A DNA stretch of 64,000 bases from Sepiola atlantica (GCA_963556195.1 OY744519.1:105085000-105148999), one strand, 5' to 3'; positions 47,330-59,226 are shown, numbered from the stretch's first letter. Notes: generated by a model from the letters alone, not told the origin. Program-made: numbers and translations.

Positions 47330-48290
47330 CGCATAGAAATATTGAAATATTTGCACATATCTAACTTTCCCAGAACCAACACCTTATTATGGTACGTCAA
47401 TATCAAGAAACAAGAGTCAGTAGAACAACCTCGATTACAAAACTGGCCAAACATATTGAACAAGGCTGCCTCACAAATGAGACAGAAACACCAAACAAGT
47501 ATGCTACGGAAATAGCCCAAAACAGCCACCAAAATACGTCAAAACCTTCCATTGCAGAAAACTGGAAGAATGGGCCAACCAACAACGTGCCAGATATTGT
47601 CAGGATAAACTATCCCATGAATTTTTATATATAGAAGACTCTGTAGGCTGGCTGAAAAGAGGATCGCTTAACTATGATCAGAGAAGATGATAATGGCTTC
47701 CAAGATCAAGGCTTGATGCCCAAAGCTTTAAAGAGGATGAGTGATCTCAGCAACGACAACAAGTGCAGGTTATGCTACACAGAAATAAAGAGTGTGAGCC
47801 ACCTGACATCCAGCTGTAAAATTCTGCTGGGGGACGGCTACTAGACAATGATACACAATGGAGTGTGTAAATATCTCCAGGGGGCTATCTGTAAAAAAAT
47901 TAATAACTAGTGTAGCAGAGACTTTTGAGGACATATACCAGAAATAAGTGTGTGAGATTAGTTACACACCATCGACTATGAGTATTTAATTCTTAACAGC
48001 TACATACCTTGACAACGGAGCTGTTAAACCTGACATAGTGCTACTGGAGAAATAAGATAAACCTAGCAGCTTTAGTTGAAGTCAGTGTCCTTAATCATGG
48101 TGGCTTAAACAGAGCTGAGAGGGAATAGAAACTAAATACCAATGTCTCATGTACGATATAAAAGGAAACCTGAATCTGAGGAATATCTCCATAATTCCAG
48201 TATTCATATGAGCAATCGGACTCATAACACAGAATTTAAAGAACTACCTGGAGAATATACCCGGTAGGCCAAGCGTAAAAGAGAAACACA
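47330..48290 (+). mobile_element. LINE 3' part with zinc knuckle (restriction-like endonuclease type)
   Basis: Shifting plus-strand frames give KLSHEFLYIEDSVGWLKRGS (~47617-47676), then LMPKALKRMSDLSNDNKCRL with CYTEIKSVSHLTSSC (~47714-47818). That forms a C-x2-C...H-x4-C knuckle. Next I read IHNGVCKYLQGAICKK (~47850), KPDIVLLEK (~48028) and VEVSVLNHGGLNRAE (~48076). NLRNISIIPV and NLKNYLENIPG follow (~48170-48262). A C-C-H-C knuckle followed by a PD(I/V)...V-x-V nuclease-like block is known from LINEs with restriction-like endonucleases (R2/NeSL-like). The VEVSV segment would hold part of the catalytic site. Stops and frameshifts make it inactive. The RT domain is not present. Confidence 0.7.
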
Positions 48291-48299
48291 ATTGCGCTT

Positions 48300-48930
48300 A
48301 AAAGGAAGGTTAAAATCTTAAACATATCTCTCGGTTAGAATCTCTAAAATAGCGGGTTTAATGTCTGGTATCTGGTAGGATGCACCCATTACCAGCAAAA
48401 ATGGTCCGGCTTAAATATGTCTGGGACGTTCGACATAACCGCCTCCAAAAGCACGTTTTTAGATGGAATACTCTAACCCTTTTCTCTCAAATCTTCCGCA
48501 GACGTCATAGATACACTTTCTCCACATCTTTCGCTCCAAAGCTATCTTCTCCTCTTCCTCCACGTTCATGCTAAAGATTTTCAGATTGATTTTGTCGGCA
48601 TCTTAAATAAAGTCTCTTTTGCTTATATTTCGGACATTTCCCATGCTGCAGTTCCCCATATAACAGTTATTTAGACAGCCTGTTGTCTTTTATCATCATC
48701 AGTTATACAGACCAGCTAATCTGACTACACATAACGTGGATTTCTATGTCTGGAACATCAATCTGCTATAGAATAGTGGTGCCTGGTGTGAGCCATTGTC
48801 AATTAACGTTTATAATCAATCTAATGGATGTTTGACGGAACCTCTCCAGGGGCTTCATGTGTTGGCAGTACATAGTCTATGTCTTAAAAATGTACAAGCG
48901 CATAAACAACAATAATTCGTACACACTAAG
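48300..48930. other. Interval without recognised feature
   Basis: A 64-codon frame at 48380-48574 has a basic composition but no known domain. Confidence 0.4.
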
Positions 48931-48939
48931 ATTTGTTTT

Positions 48940-49170
48940 TCTTTTAATCGTTCTGTCTGAGTATATGAGTTTTCCAACCTACCAAGGCTTTGCTAGCTTT
49001 TTTTACCCTTAAAATTATTTCAGAATCTTGGGAAATGGTGCTGCCTAGATATATGAAGGAGTATACAATACTTGATGAAGTACCCTTTGAGATACTGGAA
49101 TCGAGCGAGGTTGAAGATTCTGCCAATGGTGAAGAAACGTATGAGGAGACGGATGTTTCGTCCTGAAAAA
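48940..49170 (-). mobile_element. RTE-type LINE fragment after the RT core
   Basis: The minus frame 48944-49126 reads SFIYLGSTISQDSEIILRVK followed by KASKALVGWKTHILRQND. F-x-Y-L-G-S-T-I-S followed by a basic KAS/RIS-A block is the conserved segment downstream of the FADD motif in RTE-like LINEs. The upstream part (DETSVSS...) and the downstream part are not recognisable. Confidence 0.6.
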
Positions 49171-49174
49171 TTAT

Positions 49175-50580
49175 AGAAGATAGTCATAGGTTTGGCTCAG
49201 AGAGTACACTGCCGAAGTGGAAGCATGCTTTCTTGTCCTGGTGACGCTGCTTAAGCTTACTCACATCTAATTTTACCGAGGCTTGTCTTTAGAGCTGCTT
49301 TATATACAGTGCCGAAAGTATTCGGCAAGCCCACATTACCTTTATAGAGTACTACGCGTTGTTCAATGCCCTTTCCCCTTAGGTTGTCGAGCAGAAAGGG
49401 TCATATGCATCGTGCGAACACCGGATCTAAATCCGCTTTGGCAGTCAATCATAACCGAGGGGCACAATTCCCTAGCTAGTTAGTTAATAAGGAGGTCTGA
49501 AAAAAGTTTCATTCATTGCTTCCAAAAGGCTAATAAATCGATAATTGCCTCAGGACAATCGTTCTCGTTTCCTTTGTATAGAAAGGTTAGGATGCAACAA
49601 TTCAGTCATATACACCCATCAATACATCACATATAAAAACCGCGGACGTCTGTCGCGATCTTGCCACCCTGAAAACTAGGAATATTTACAAAAAATACCA
49701 TCAAGGACAAATGCTTTTCAAATATGAATTTCATTAAATTTACTATAAATCCCCGAGACAAAGGGGCGATCCTTCATCACATAGTTGATAGCTTTCGGTT
49801 GCAGACTGTCGAGATCTTCAACCATTGAGAGATTATAGACGAAGCCCTTTAAATGCTTAGTCGACAGTTTCATAATATCCTGAGAGCCTTTATGGGGGAA
49901 AATCAATCCTTGTTCCTGAATGGTACCATTGCTAATGATTGAGGCACAACGACCTTCATAATCAAGTAATATTTTGTTTTGGCATCTTTCGTATTGTAAG
50001 ACGTTTGCGTTCTCTCACCACTCGTTTTACATTTTACGCATACTGCACTGGAGTCACGGTTTTGGGGGACTGCTGTAAAGATTCAGATTTATTTCCAGGT
50101 GCGTTTTGGTATCGCCGGTAAAGCTTATCTGTCTCATCCATTGGCTAGTCTCGATCCATCGATGCGCTTGGAACTAGAGCCTTCAAAATTACTCGATAGG
50201 AATTGAACAAATTTATCATGAGATAACGGGTGCTATAATGTCTTCTCTTGATCCTTCTATTCATCTCGCTCCTCGTCCTTCTACTATTAATACTATTGTT
50301 AGTGTGATTTATGTTGCTAATACTTAAAACAAAAACACTTATAGGTTAAAAAAAAACCTTTGTCAGGATTGCACTTAATTTGACATGAAAAAACTCTTAA
50401 AATGTCGGATATGCTATTGGGGCAAAATATATACTACAACTAATACGAAGAAAAAGCATAGAGTCCAAAACATTTTTGTCAAATCTGTATCATATCGAAT
50501 AATTGTCATTGGCATGCCAGATAAGTTATCAAACGAGTCGTAATTCTACAAACCTTCTTTCTTCTCGTTCTCCTGATTCC
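49175..50580. other. Interval without recognised gene
   Basis: Slightly higher GC around 49380-49480, 49620-49900 and 50030-50130 suggests old mobile sequence, but no motif is clear. Short frames at 49283, 49718 (minus) and 49939 have no recognised domains. Confidence 0.35.
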
Positions 50581-50582
50581 GT

Positions 50583-50583
<1 letters not shown>

Positions 50584-50626
<43 letters not shown>

Positions 50627-50650
50627 ATAATAATAATAATAATAATAATG
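50584..50650. repeat. (ACT)n(AAT)n microsatellite
   Basis: About 13 ACT units change into AAT units at 50626. Confidence 0.95.
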
Positions 50651-50815
50651 ATAAATATCAATAGATTGAAACTACTGAATAAAGTTCAACAAAGTTTTGT
50701 TGGAAGCATACTCGACAAAAAATGATTGTTACGGTAGCGTCGAAATTCCAGTACTATTATAACTATAACTCCTCCTACAACTGCTAAGTATGTAACGTAT
50801 ATTATTTTAAATAAA

Positions 50816-50816
50816 T

Positions 50817-50849
<33 letters not shown>

Positions 50850-50892
50850 GTATATATATATATGTATATATATGTATATGAAGAGAGAGAGA
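50816..50892. repeat. (TA)n/(GA)n microsatellite
   Basis: TA interrupted by TG at regular points (TATATATG), then GAGAGAGA. Confidence 0.9.
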
Positions 50893-50998
50893 TTGATCAA
50901 GTTCAAATATGTTAATAAAATGAACATACCACAAATTATTTCAAGAGTGCGCAATACTAAGTAGAGTATTTATAAAAGTACACAAACAATTTCGATAC

Positions 50999-51050
50999 TA
51001 TGACATTTTATCAAAGCTTTGATAAGATGCCATAGAATCGAAACGTTGTT
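50999..51050 (+). repeat. 38-bp palindrome with hammerhead-like motif, Penelope 5' flank
   Basis: CTATGACATTTTATCAAAG and CTTTGATAAGATGCCATAG are inverted copies (two differences, one a G-U in RNA) with no loop. TTGATAAGATGCCATAGAAT followed by CGAAACGTTG overlaps the right arm. That is the arrangement CTGA(N)GA...GAAACGTTG seen in Penelope terminal repeats, with two core substitutions. It lies about 60 bp before the Penelope RT remnant. Confidence 0.6.
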
Positions 51051-51102
51051 TGATTGACGTAAGACTATAATATGGTTTATGTAATTTTATGTATATATCT
51101 TC

Positions 51103-52237
51103 ATGCATATATTTGAACAAAAACACATTCACAACTACCACCTCAAACCGCTACACTACCGCAGATACATAGACGACATTTTCCTGATCTGGCAACATGG
51201 AGAAGAGTCACTAATCGACTTCTACAGACACCTTAATAACTGCCACAACAGCATAAAATTCACGACAGAGCATTCAACCAGACACATCCCATTTCTAGAC
51301 GTTCTCGTCAACATCACCAACAGACAGATCACCACATCACTCTAAACTAAACCCACCGACGGACACAGTTACCTCAACTTTGAGAGCTGCCACCCGATCA
51401 CCACAAAAAAATAAATTATATACAGTCAATGCCTACGCATCAAAAGAATTTGCTCGGATTCCACTGAATACAACACACAGGTAGGCATCATAGCCAACCA
51501 CTTCCTCCACAGAGACTACCCCTTCAAAATAATTAAACAATCAGTAAAGAAAGAATCAACAACAAGCAGACTAAATCTTCTGACAAACAACAAAAACAAA
51601 ACTCTATCCTCACAAATACCAATGGTATTTGACTTCAACCCTAACACCAACAAACTACAAGACCCTCTCAAAAACATATTTAAACAATTACAACACGACT
51701 ACAACATCAACACTATATACAACAAACCACCCATCTGCGCCAGACGACCGCCTCTAAACCTTCACTCTTTGCTGACATCGACCAAAACACGCAACATTCC
51801 CGCACCACAAGGAAACAAAACATGTAACAAGCCCAGATGCCAAATATGTCAATGCATCAACACCAACAACACATTCACACCTCCAGGCACCAACACCGAA
51901 CTTAACCCCCCCCTCTTACCTGCGAAAACCCCGACGTAGTTTACTTATTATACTGTACCAGATGCACGATAGGTAACTATGTCGGGTAAACAAGCCTGGA
52001 GTTCCGCAAACGCTTCAACAATCACAAACTATTAGAGACAAATCCACACGATTCCCAGTGGCCGAGCACTTCAACCTACCAAGCCATTCCACAGATGACA
52101 TGAAATGCACCATCATAGCCTTCAAATTTAGATCACAACAACAGAGACGAAAATATGAAACTAAACTCATCCTTAAACTAAACACGCACAACGCTGGACT
52201 AAACTTGAACCTGGGACTACTCAAACCGGGTAACTGA
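51103..52237 (+). mobile_element. Penelope-like element: end of RT, linker and GIY-YIG endonuclease
   Basis: The first frame begins inside the RT with LHYRRYIDDIFLIWQHGEES. The catalytic YIDD is intact, and HSTRHIPFLDVLV follows. Two in-frame stops (51343 and about 51412) interrupt a continuous reading to KTCNKPRCQICQC (~51819-51857), the cysteine linker typical of Penelope elements. A frameshift lies near a run of C bases at 51907. The endonuclease reads CENPDVVYLLYCTRCTIGNY, VG, a stop, then TSLEFRKRFNNH. After another shift come VAEHFNLPSHSTDDMKC and KYETKLILKLNTHNAGLNLN, ending in TGA at 52235-52237. The 5' part of the RT is missing. The linker suggests the Neptune/Poseidon group, a guess from memory. 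Confidence 0.85.
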
Positions 52238-52314
52238 CCTATGTCATTTTCCAACGGGCGAAGTCTTGCGTGTGTCACGGTGGGATTTTAACTTTTAACA
52301 TTTATTATTACATC

Positions 52315-52572
52315 TATTTATTTCGTTGTATGCATGTAGGTTTTATTATCTAAATTTATCTTTATATCGATATTTATATTTAGTTCTGTATCTTTAGTTA
52401 TATTTATATTTATATTTATATTTATTTTTATACTTATTTACTTATTTATTCATTTAGTTTTATATTTATATTTATATATTTATGTATTTATCATTTATCT
52501 ACTGACTTATTTATTTATATTATTTATATTAATTTATTATTTTCATTAGTATTATATTTATTTGAATTTTCA

Positions 52573-52650
<78 letters not shown>

Positions 52651-52690
52651 TTACATATATTGTTTTATATATATATATATATATTATTAT
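52315..52690. repeat. TTTATA-rich tract and (TA)n behind the Penelope ORF
   Basis: (A)TTTAT and TATTTA units fill 52320-52560, then (TA)n with small interruptions runs to 52690. Confidence 0.85.
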
Positions 52691-52814
52691 TATTAGACGC
52701 ACATTTTAATAAATATGTCACGTGCAATGAGGTGAAGGAATGAAGGGTTAATGTTTAAAAAAGTTAAAAAAGTTAAAAAAAATAAAATTTTTAAATAAAT
52801 GACCGCTGATACGA

Positions 52815-53400
52815 AGAGAGAAAGAAAGAAAGAGTGAAAGAAAAAAGCAAGTAAATAATTCAATTAGCGGTTAAATTGAACGCAGTAGCAGTAATTTTAA
52901 ACAATTAAGTCGACTACAACGCTAAGAGATGAAATGGAGTTATATGTGTATGTATGTATGCCTACATCTATGTGTATGCTTGCTCGCATGGGCACGGGCG
53001 TGTGTGTGTGTGTTTGTATGTGTGTGTGTGTGTGTCGAGCAGTAAGAGAGAAAGAAAGAGAGAAAGAAAAAAGCAAGTAAATTATTCAAACAGCGGTCAG
53101 ATTGTACGCGAGCCCAGATCAGCAGTAAGTGTTAAAAAATGTGTGTGTGTTTGTATGTGTGTGTGTGTATGTGTTTGTATCGAGCAGTAAGAGAGAAAGA
53201 AAGAGAGAAAGAAAAAAGCAAGTAAATTATTCAAACAGCGGTCAGATTGCACGCGAGCCCAGATCAGCAGTAAGCGTTAAAAAATTATGTTGGCTTTTAC
53301 GCTTGGTGATGAAGCAGGGTTATTTGTGAATGTGTGTATGTATATATGTGTGTATGCTTGAACGCATGGGAACGTGTCGGTGTGTGTGTGTGTGTATCAA
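52815..53400. repeat. Long-unit tandem repeat, three copies
   Basis: GAGAGAAAGAAAGAGAGAAA followed by AAAAAGCAAGTAAATTATTC and GCGAGCCCAGATCAGCAGT starts near 52816 (diverged), 53044 and 53189. Copies 2 and 3 start 145 bp apart and are nearly identical over their first ~100 bp. Copies 1 and 3 share a longer second half (GTATGCTTG, CGCATGGG, (GT)n). The (GT)n stretches translate to Val/Cys runs, which are artefacts. Confidence 0.8.
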
Positions 53401-53540
53401 TGTACATGTACACGTCCCATTACGTGTGTGTGGACGCGTATATGTGCGTGTGCTCATTTATACATATATTTAATTTATGATTTTTCTACTCTTTCTCTCT
53501 CATTGCCTGGGGAAACCTCCCACCGTACACACGCAAACCC

Positions 53541-53590
53541 CAAACACTGACGAAGACTGAAGGCATCAGTCGAAAATTTTGTTCTCCCTA
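53541..53590 (+). repeat. Hammerhead-like motif behind the Penelope ORF
   Basis: CTGACGA (53547-53553) is followed by one A, a perfect 6-bp stem GACTGA/TCAGTC (53555-53560 with 53566-53571, loop AGGCA), then GAAA (53572-53575). CUGANGA-stem II-GAAA is the hammerhead core. AA-TTTTG-TT-C could form the short stem III and cleavage site. Two problems remain: the extra A before stem II, and no good stem I between the outer flanks. It is probably a decayed Penelope terminal ribozyme. Confidence 0.5.
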
Positions 53591-53751
53591 TCATCAACAA
53601 GAAAAACCTATTTTTCTTTACAGAAAGAACAATTCATATTCCTACACGTCAAAATATATAAAAAAATAAATAAATAAAATAATAAAAAATAAAAAGTTAT
53701 AACACAATATACACTTTTTTTCACATTATTTTTTTGTATACATTCACATAC

Positions 53752-53773
53752 TTATATATATATATATATATAA
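53752..53773. repeat. Short (TA)n
   Basis: Eleven TA units. Confidence 0.9.
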
Positions 53774-53774
53774 T

Positions 53775-55030
53775 TTAGTTGGTAACATTTCCGAATTATG
53801 CCATGAATAGATTTTAACTGACAAATTAATATTTGAGTTTTATTAGTCATTTTTTCTTCATTATTATTGCGCCATATTCTTTGCATTAAAAAGCACTTCG
53901 CATTAGATCCTTTTAAAATAGTTATTCCTGTCTGGTAGATTGGTAATATGAATACATTATTCTCTAAAGACCTAAAACAATTAGCTTACAAAATTAATAA
54001 AAATATTATCATAGTTCAATCTACATTAGCTATCCGTTAAATAATCATGTTTGTTTTAAATAACTATTAGTCTCCCCATTTCTTTCAATTATTTGAATAT
54101 CATAATTGTAGTTGTGTTTCATTCACAACAACAGCTTAAACTGTTTTTTTATTGTAATGATGTAACCGGTAGTAATTGCAAATGAGAAAGCGCTGAGTAA
54201 GTATTATTTTCAGTTATTGATATAAACAATTTTAATAAATATAAACCAAGTTTAATTTAAGATTTCTTTTATAAAGTATTTCCATGTTCGATTCTATATT
54301 TCTGAAAAATAATTATGAATCTATTCTAAGGGGGACAATTAATAATTATCTTAAATTCATGGAATAACGTCTTATAGTCCATCGCCATGAGATAAATAAT
54401 TACTTATAATATATTATGTAACGCAAGATTATCGCCGATTAAAATGGTATAGTAAATAAATAAATTAGTTAAAATTACTTTGACCTTTATTAGTACAGAC
54501 TATTGTGTCTGTTGTAGCAGTTATAATTATACACTGTGGTTTATTGGTTCTGAGCATGCTTTACCATGGACCATCTTAGACTTTCACCGCAAACACGAAA
54601 GTATAATGATTAATGCATACATTTGTGTTTTTTTAAACAATATAACATTTGCCTCACCGTCAACGTAAATTCGTATACACATCATGTAAGCGTAATCTAC
54701 TCATATTTATTGTTTTCATCTTTTCTTTAAGTTACTATTATACTTTCTGCATTTATAGAAACAATAATGATCAGTGTGTACAGTTTGTTTTTTATAAATA
54801 ACAATGACATGTTTTCTGTCGATAATGTAGTTTTCTAGGAAAGTAATCGCCTAATAACCAGTGTGTTGTCTATGTGTGAGTTACACAGCAGTTTTTATCT
54901 GAAGTTACCCAGTTGGGGATAAAGTCATTTATTTATTTATTTTTTATCTAATTTAACTTACTATTTTATCTTCACTCGGACAAAGCCGAATATATGCATA
55001 TGCCACTAATGTACTATCTCTCAAATAGGG
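53775..55030. other. Interval without recognised gene
   Basis: AT-rich, with no motif that I can support. Confidence 0.4.
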
Positions 55031-55031
55031 T

Positions 55032-55362
55032 GTTAGTATAGTATATTCTTTTGTCAGGAGATCACCATCCAATACATTAACTCTTCCGTTGGGTGGTGGT
55101 ATAATATGTGTTCTGTTATCATGAGACCATCCTCGCAGATTTTACTTATATTTTTACGGGGGTTAGTGTATTATATCTTCTGTTTTTATGGAACCATTCC
55201 TCCATACATTGCCTCCTCTTTTGGTACCAGTGTACTATATTATTCGTCATAATACCAACCATCCCAAGCATTACTTCCTTTTTCTTTGACGGAGTAGTGT
55301 AGTATCTGTTATGTGGCTATGATCCACTCCTCCCAGGTATTACCTTCATTTTAGGGAGTTAA
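55032..55362 (+). repeat. ~66-bp satellite, array 3
   Basis: Five monomers start near 55032, 55096, 55162, 55228 and 55293, about 65 bp apart. A typical unit reads AGTGTACTATATTATTCGTC, then CCAACCATCCCAAGCATTAC, then TTCCTTTTT. Matches to arrays 1 and 2 are clear by eye. This is the longest of the three arrays. Confidence 0.85.
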
Positions 55363-55364
55363 CA

Positions 55365-56395
55365 AGTGAAATCGCATTATTGTATTTTCACCAAGTTGTT
55401 CTCTCTCCAGAAAGAGCACGCGTTGCAGAATTCTTTCGAATTCTGCAAGAAAATTCGCTGAAATATAATGCAAAGAACACGAATATGACGGGAAAATGAG
55501 TTCTGATATCGAAAAAATAAACAATGCGCGTATACATGTGTAAACTTACAAAAACGCGCACACCGACGCATAACTTTGTATGCGTACATATTGACAGTGT
55601 CATCAATATCCCCACGAATATTACTGATATGTTATGGAGGTCCTACGGAATTCACTGGTATATGGGGCTTATCCTTTCGGGTCTACGTCGACAATAATTA
55701 TTTTTTTGGTACGGTCACATGATGCTAATTTTCGGATCTGATGATTTGACCAGTAGCTGACGAAAAATATTTTGTAAGATTCGAAGTTTTTGTAGTACAC
55801 AGGCTACATTTATTAGAATCGTTATACTCCAATATTTTCCATTCAATAACGTATGGAATATTTTGCTCTTTCAAATCTCACGCACGTTCGCCTAGCGCCG
55901 TTATTGTCCTTTTATCAGTATGCGTACTATACCAGTGTCTAATACTCTTTCTGTCATTCTGGTGTATATTTCACTAGTTACGTTTTGTCTGATAGTTGTA
56001 ATTTTCACATTCTAAACAACATTTTCTACGCAGAATTATCTTATTTCATCGAGATTTTAATTCACGTGAAGAAATTTTCGTCGTAGAAGTCGTTCAAATT
56101 CTGCTTGCAATTTGCTGCAATATAATGTAAAAAACACGACATGACGAGAAAATTTGTTTTGATATAAAATAAATGAACAATTTAATTACACGTTAATCAC
56201 TGATTGACGCAAAATGTCATTTAAATATTGACGGCTGAGCATCGGTAGTTTAAAAACAGACTAAAAAAATTAATGAATATGAATATTATAAGGTAATTAT
56301 AATTTGGAAAACGGGAAGATGTCATTATTTATAATCAATACCGCGGATACACATATAGCGAGATAACTTCTTCTACTGTTAAGTATTATGTTTTA
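55365..56395. other. Interval without recognised gene
   Basis: Two adjacent 70-codon minus-strand frames near 55377-55615 have no known domain. CTGCAAGAAAATTCGCTG (55444) recurs loosely near 56100, together with AATATAATG and AACACGA. This suggests a diverged repeat of about 100 bp (55430-55505 and 56090-56165). Confidence 0.35.
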
Positions 56396-56404
56396 TTACG
56401 CAAT

Positions 56405-56530
56405 GATTCGAGGGGCTCGATAGAAGTTCACATTTAGATGTGAGCGAACGTTAAGGTTTCGAATCTCGGCGTAGATACACTTGCTACGTTTAGCCATACT
56501 GACTTTTCATAGACTACGAAACAACTGTAT
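56405..56530 (+). repeat. tRNA-like SINE
   Basis: GGGGCTCGATAGAAGTTCAC stands as an A box region and AAGGTTTCGAATCTCGG (56450-56466) as a B box, about 40 bp apart as in tRNA genes. The body beyond is short and lacks an obvious tail. Confidence 0.45.
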
Positions 56531-56599
56531 GTAGATAACTAACTCAACCTCCCACCTACTCACCAAGCAGTAAAATGACACGTCTTCACTGTAGAGCTA

Positions 56600-56824
56600 C
56601 TTAAATGGCAGAATATTTTTTACTCTAATAGCGCTATTGCTCAGACTGTTTGCGTCTCTTGTCCCCGTCTTACCGACCGTACAAACATGCATAAATTTAA
56701 ATGTAATTTGAACAAACATCTTGTTCCCCAACTTCCGACCCAGATTGACTTTATAAATCTTGCTCCTATCATAGTAGCCCTTTACGCTTCCGTAACAATA
56801 AGCCTTGTTTATAGCGAAAAAGTA

Positions 56825-56828
<4 letters not shown>
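56600..56828 (+). mobile_element. LINE 3' end
   Basis: The frame from 56687 reads MHKFKCNLNKHLVPQLPTQI, then INLAPIIVALYASVTISLV. It aligns with the C-termini at 19921-20154 (KFKYNVNKHIAARLLTQVSI) and near 21310 (NVNKHFAVKLL). The coding end runs directly into (TA)n. Confidence 0.7.
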
Positions 56829-56906
<78 letters not shown>

Positions 56907-56998
56907 GTATATATATATGACGAATAAAAGGATAACATAAATTAAACAGTATTAATTAATATATTATTAATATATCTAATTCCTTTCCATTCTTCTTC

Positions 56999-57079
<81 letters not shown>

Positions 57080-57111
57080 GTATATATATATATATGTATA
57101 TATATATATAC

Positions 57112-57146
<35 letters not shown>

Positions 57147-57148
57147 GA
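56828..57148. repeat. Two long (TA)n tracts
   Basis: 56828-56920 and 57001-57148, separated by 80 bp of ordinary AT-rich sequence. The second contains regular TG interruptions. Confidence 0.95.
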
Positions 57149-57149
57149 T

Positions 57150-58125
57150 ATATTAAATGAAAAATGTCAATTTCAGAAGTCGTCATACCAGTGGTTTTCT
57201 TGCCAAGATATTACAATTCATCGGTAACTGCTAATCAACTGTTCAATATTTGTAAATCATTTGACCCTCCTACTTCAGCCACTAATACCAAATATAAGCA
57301 AACCCTTTAAACAATCGCTATCAGCATTTATATCAAAGTAGCGAGCTTACAGAAGATGTTAGGTCTCTACACTCAAATATATTTAAAATAACTAAAAACG
57401 CCATCTTATTTTCTCATTTTTCTGAAGAGCTTAACAATTTAACGTTTCAACTAATAGTTTCTGCAATGAATTCAAATACAAGGTGTTCGCGAAAACATTG
57501 ATAATTTTTATATTTTTTCATTTCAGAACGATTTGAAGTATTTAATATCGGAAAAGTGCAAAGGATTGCCGTTTCTGTGTATTGGTAAATTGTTTTGATA
57601 GCTGGGAACAATGGACGATGGGAAAGCATCGGAATATGAAAATATAATGGGGTGCTTTACTTACCTTGATCGGTATTCCAGTTTGCCTGTGAATGATCGC
57701 AGAAAATGCTCCGCACGTCAAAATGTTTATTTTCTATTTACGATGTAAAACAATATGCGTAAATGGATCGCTATGTAATAATAACATGAATATTGAATAA
57801 AACACACTGATAACGAATAGTTACTTGACGAGATGCGATTTTGTAAATGCATATGCAAATTAGTTATACCAAATGCGTTTATCACGTTTACATGATTAGA
57901 AGTTTTTCATTTGTATATGAAAAAAGGTTTTAATGTTACTGCCATTGCGATTAATGCTCCAATCGCATCGATAAAGATGAAATAAATGGGCGAAATGACA
58001 GAATTCATACAATTCATAATTAAATATTTGTTTTCAACATATTTAATACCCGGGCAACGCAGGAAAATCTATTAAATTCTACTCCGTTTGTAATTAAGCC
58101 AATTGTTTTTAATATATACTGAATT
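57150..58125. other. Interval without recognised gene
   Basis: Only a short string, AATACCCGGGCAACGCAGG (58044), stands out. Its GC-rich GGGCAACGC core is reminiscent of transposon ends, but no partner end is found. Confidence 0.35.
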
Positions 58126-58129
58126 AATG

Positions 58130-58253
58130 TCGTTGAGTTACAAGACATAGGGTTGTAAGTTTAAACCCCTTGATAGGGAGGCCAGTCGTTTGAATCTATA
58201 CTGATTAATCGTTAACAGACAAAACATAATTGCCTATAGATGAACGAATAATA

Positions 58254-58255
<2 letters not shown>
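58130..58255 (+). repeat. Possible tRNA-like SINE with (TA)n tail
   Basis: GGGTTGTAAGTTTAAACCCC (58151-58170) has a weak B box resemblance. The body ends GTTAACAGACAAAACATAAT and runs into (TA)n at 58252. GAGGCCAGTC and GTTAAC also have counterparts in the SINE at 1665-1808. Confidence 0.3.
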
Positions 58256-58320
<65 letters not shown>

Positions 58321-58335
58321 TATATATATATATAT
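58252..58335. repeat. (TA)n microsatellite
   Basis: TA with two TATATTATA interruptions at the end. Confidence 0.95.
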
Positions 58336-58795
58336 TGCCTTTTCTTTGTTATTTTTTGTATTTGCCCACAATGACCCACAGTGTGTTTTAGTTCTTTTTC
58401 AAAACTTTTCAATTTGAGAACTTTTCTTCTTTGTGGATTTTACTGATGATTCTGAGGTGTAGCAGAGCCGATATTAATATAATAATGTTGGTTGGCCCAC
58501 CTCCAATGGAAACGAGCCGTAAAAATACATCTCACGGGAATGTTATGCGTTTTGAAAATGTGAAAGAATAAAAATTGAAAATAAAAACTATGATCCAAGG
58601 AAGACAATGGAAGTTGTCCATAATCTTTACATGCCTCTAAATGTTCTAAATCCCTATGTGTCCTCTGTAAGGCAGCTATAGAAGGAAATGCCCCTTAAAA
58701 CTTCGAAGACGTATCTCCGATGGTAATGAAATGTAAATTATATATATAAGATACTAATTCAGAGAGTTTTCAAACATTTGAGATTTTGAAATATT

Positions 58796-59122
58796 TTGTC
58801 AGGCAGCAACAACATTCAGACACTCGCTGTACAAAACTGTGCAAAGCTCCGGTGCCACTCAGATTCCAGCGAACCAATTACGCACTTGCGGAACATCAGA
58901 TATTATCACTTCTCAGTATTCCATCGCGTTCTGAACGTAATCTGGAAACGTGCGAGGGTTAATCGCAAAATCTCTGACATGTGTACACACTCAAATTGCC
59001 CGCTCAAAGGTTTCTTAATGTTGGCATCATCTGATGAGTTGAAGACGAACGTGACATTCATAGGTATGCACATCAGCAGCTGGCGCGGCAGCGATTTGCA
59101 AATGTATCTGTTGGAACGGTAG
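58796..59122 (+). CDS. Candidate 3'-terminal exon, 108-codon open frame
   Basis: An acceptor-like TTTTGTCAG ends at 58801, and the open frame behind it runs to a stop at 59120-59122. GC content is clearly above the flanks. The protein begins SGSNNIQTLAVQNCAKLRCH and ends GMHISSWRGSDLQMYLLER, with six cysteines and no low-complexity run. AATAAA lies about 50 nt beyond the stop (near 59173). I do not recognise a domain. A second frame from the same acceptor is also open for about 54 codons, so the reading frame is not certain. It could also be an old mobile-element fragment. Confidence 0.3.
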   Translation: MSGSNNIQTLAVQNCAKLRCHSDSSEPITHLRNIRYYHFSVFHRVLNVIWKRARVNRKISDMCTHSNCPLKGFLMLASSDELKTNVTFIGMHISSWRGSDLQMYLLER

Positions 59123-59195
59123 AATCAATTAATACATAAAGAAAACACAATTCAGAAATCGGGAAAAAGTCAATAAAAAGTAGTAGATAAAGAAT

Positions 59196-59197
<2 letters not shown>

Positions 59198-59226
<29 letters not shown>

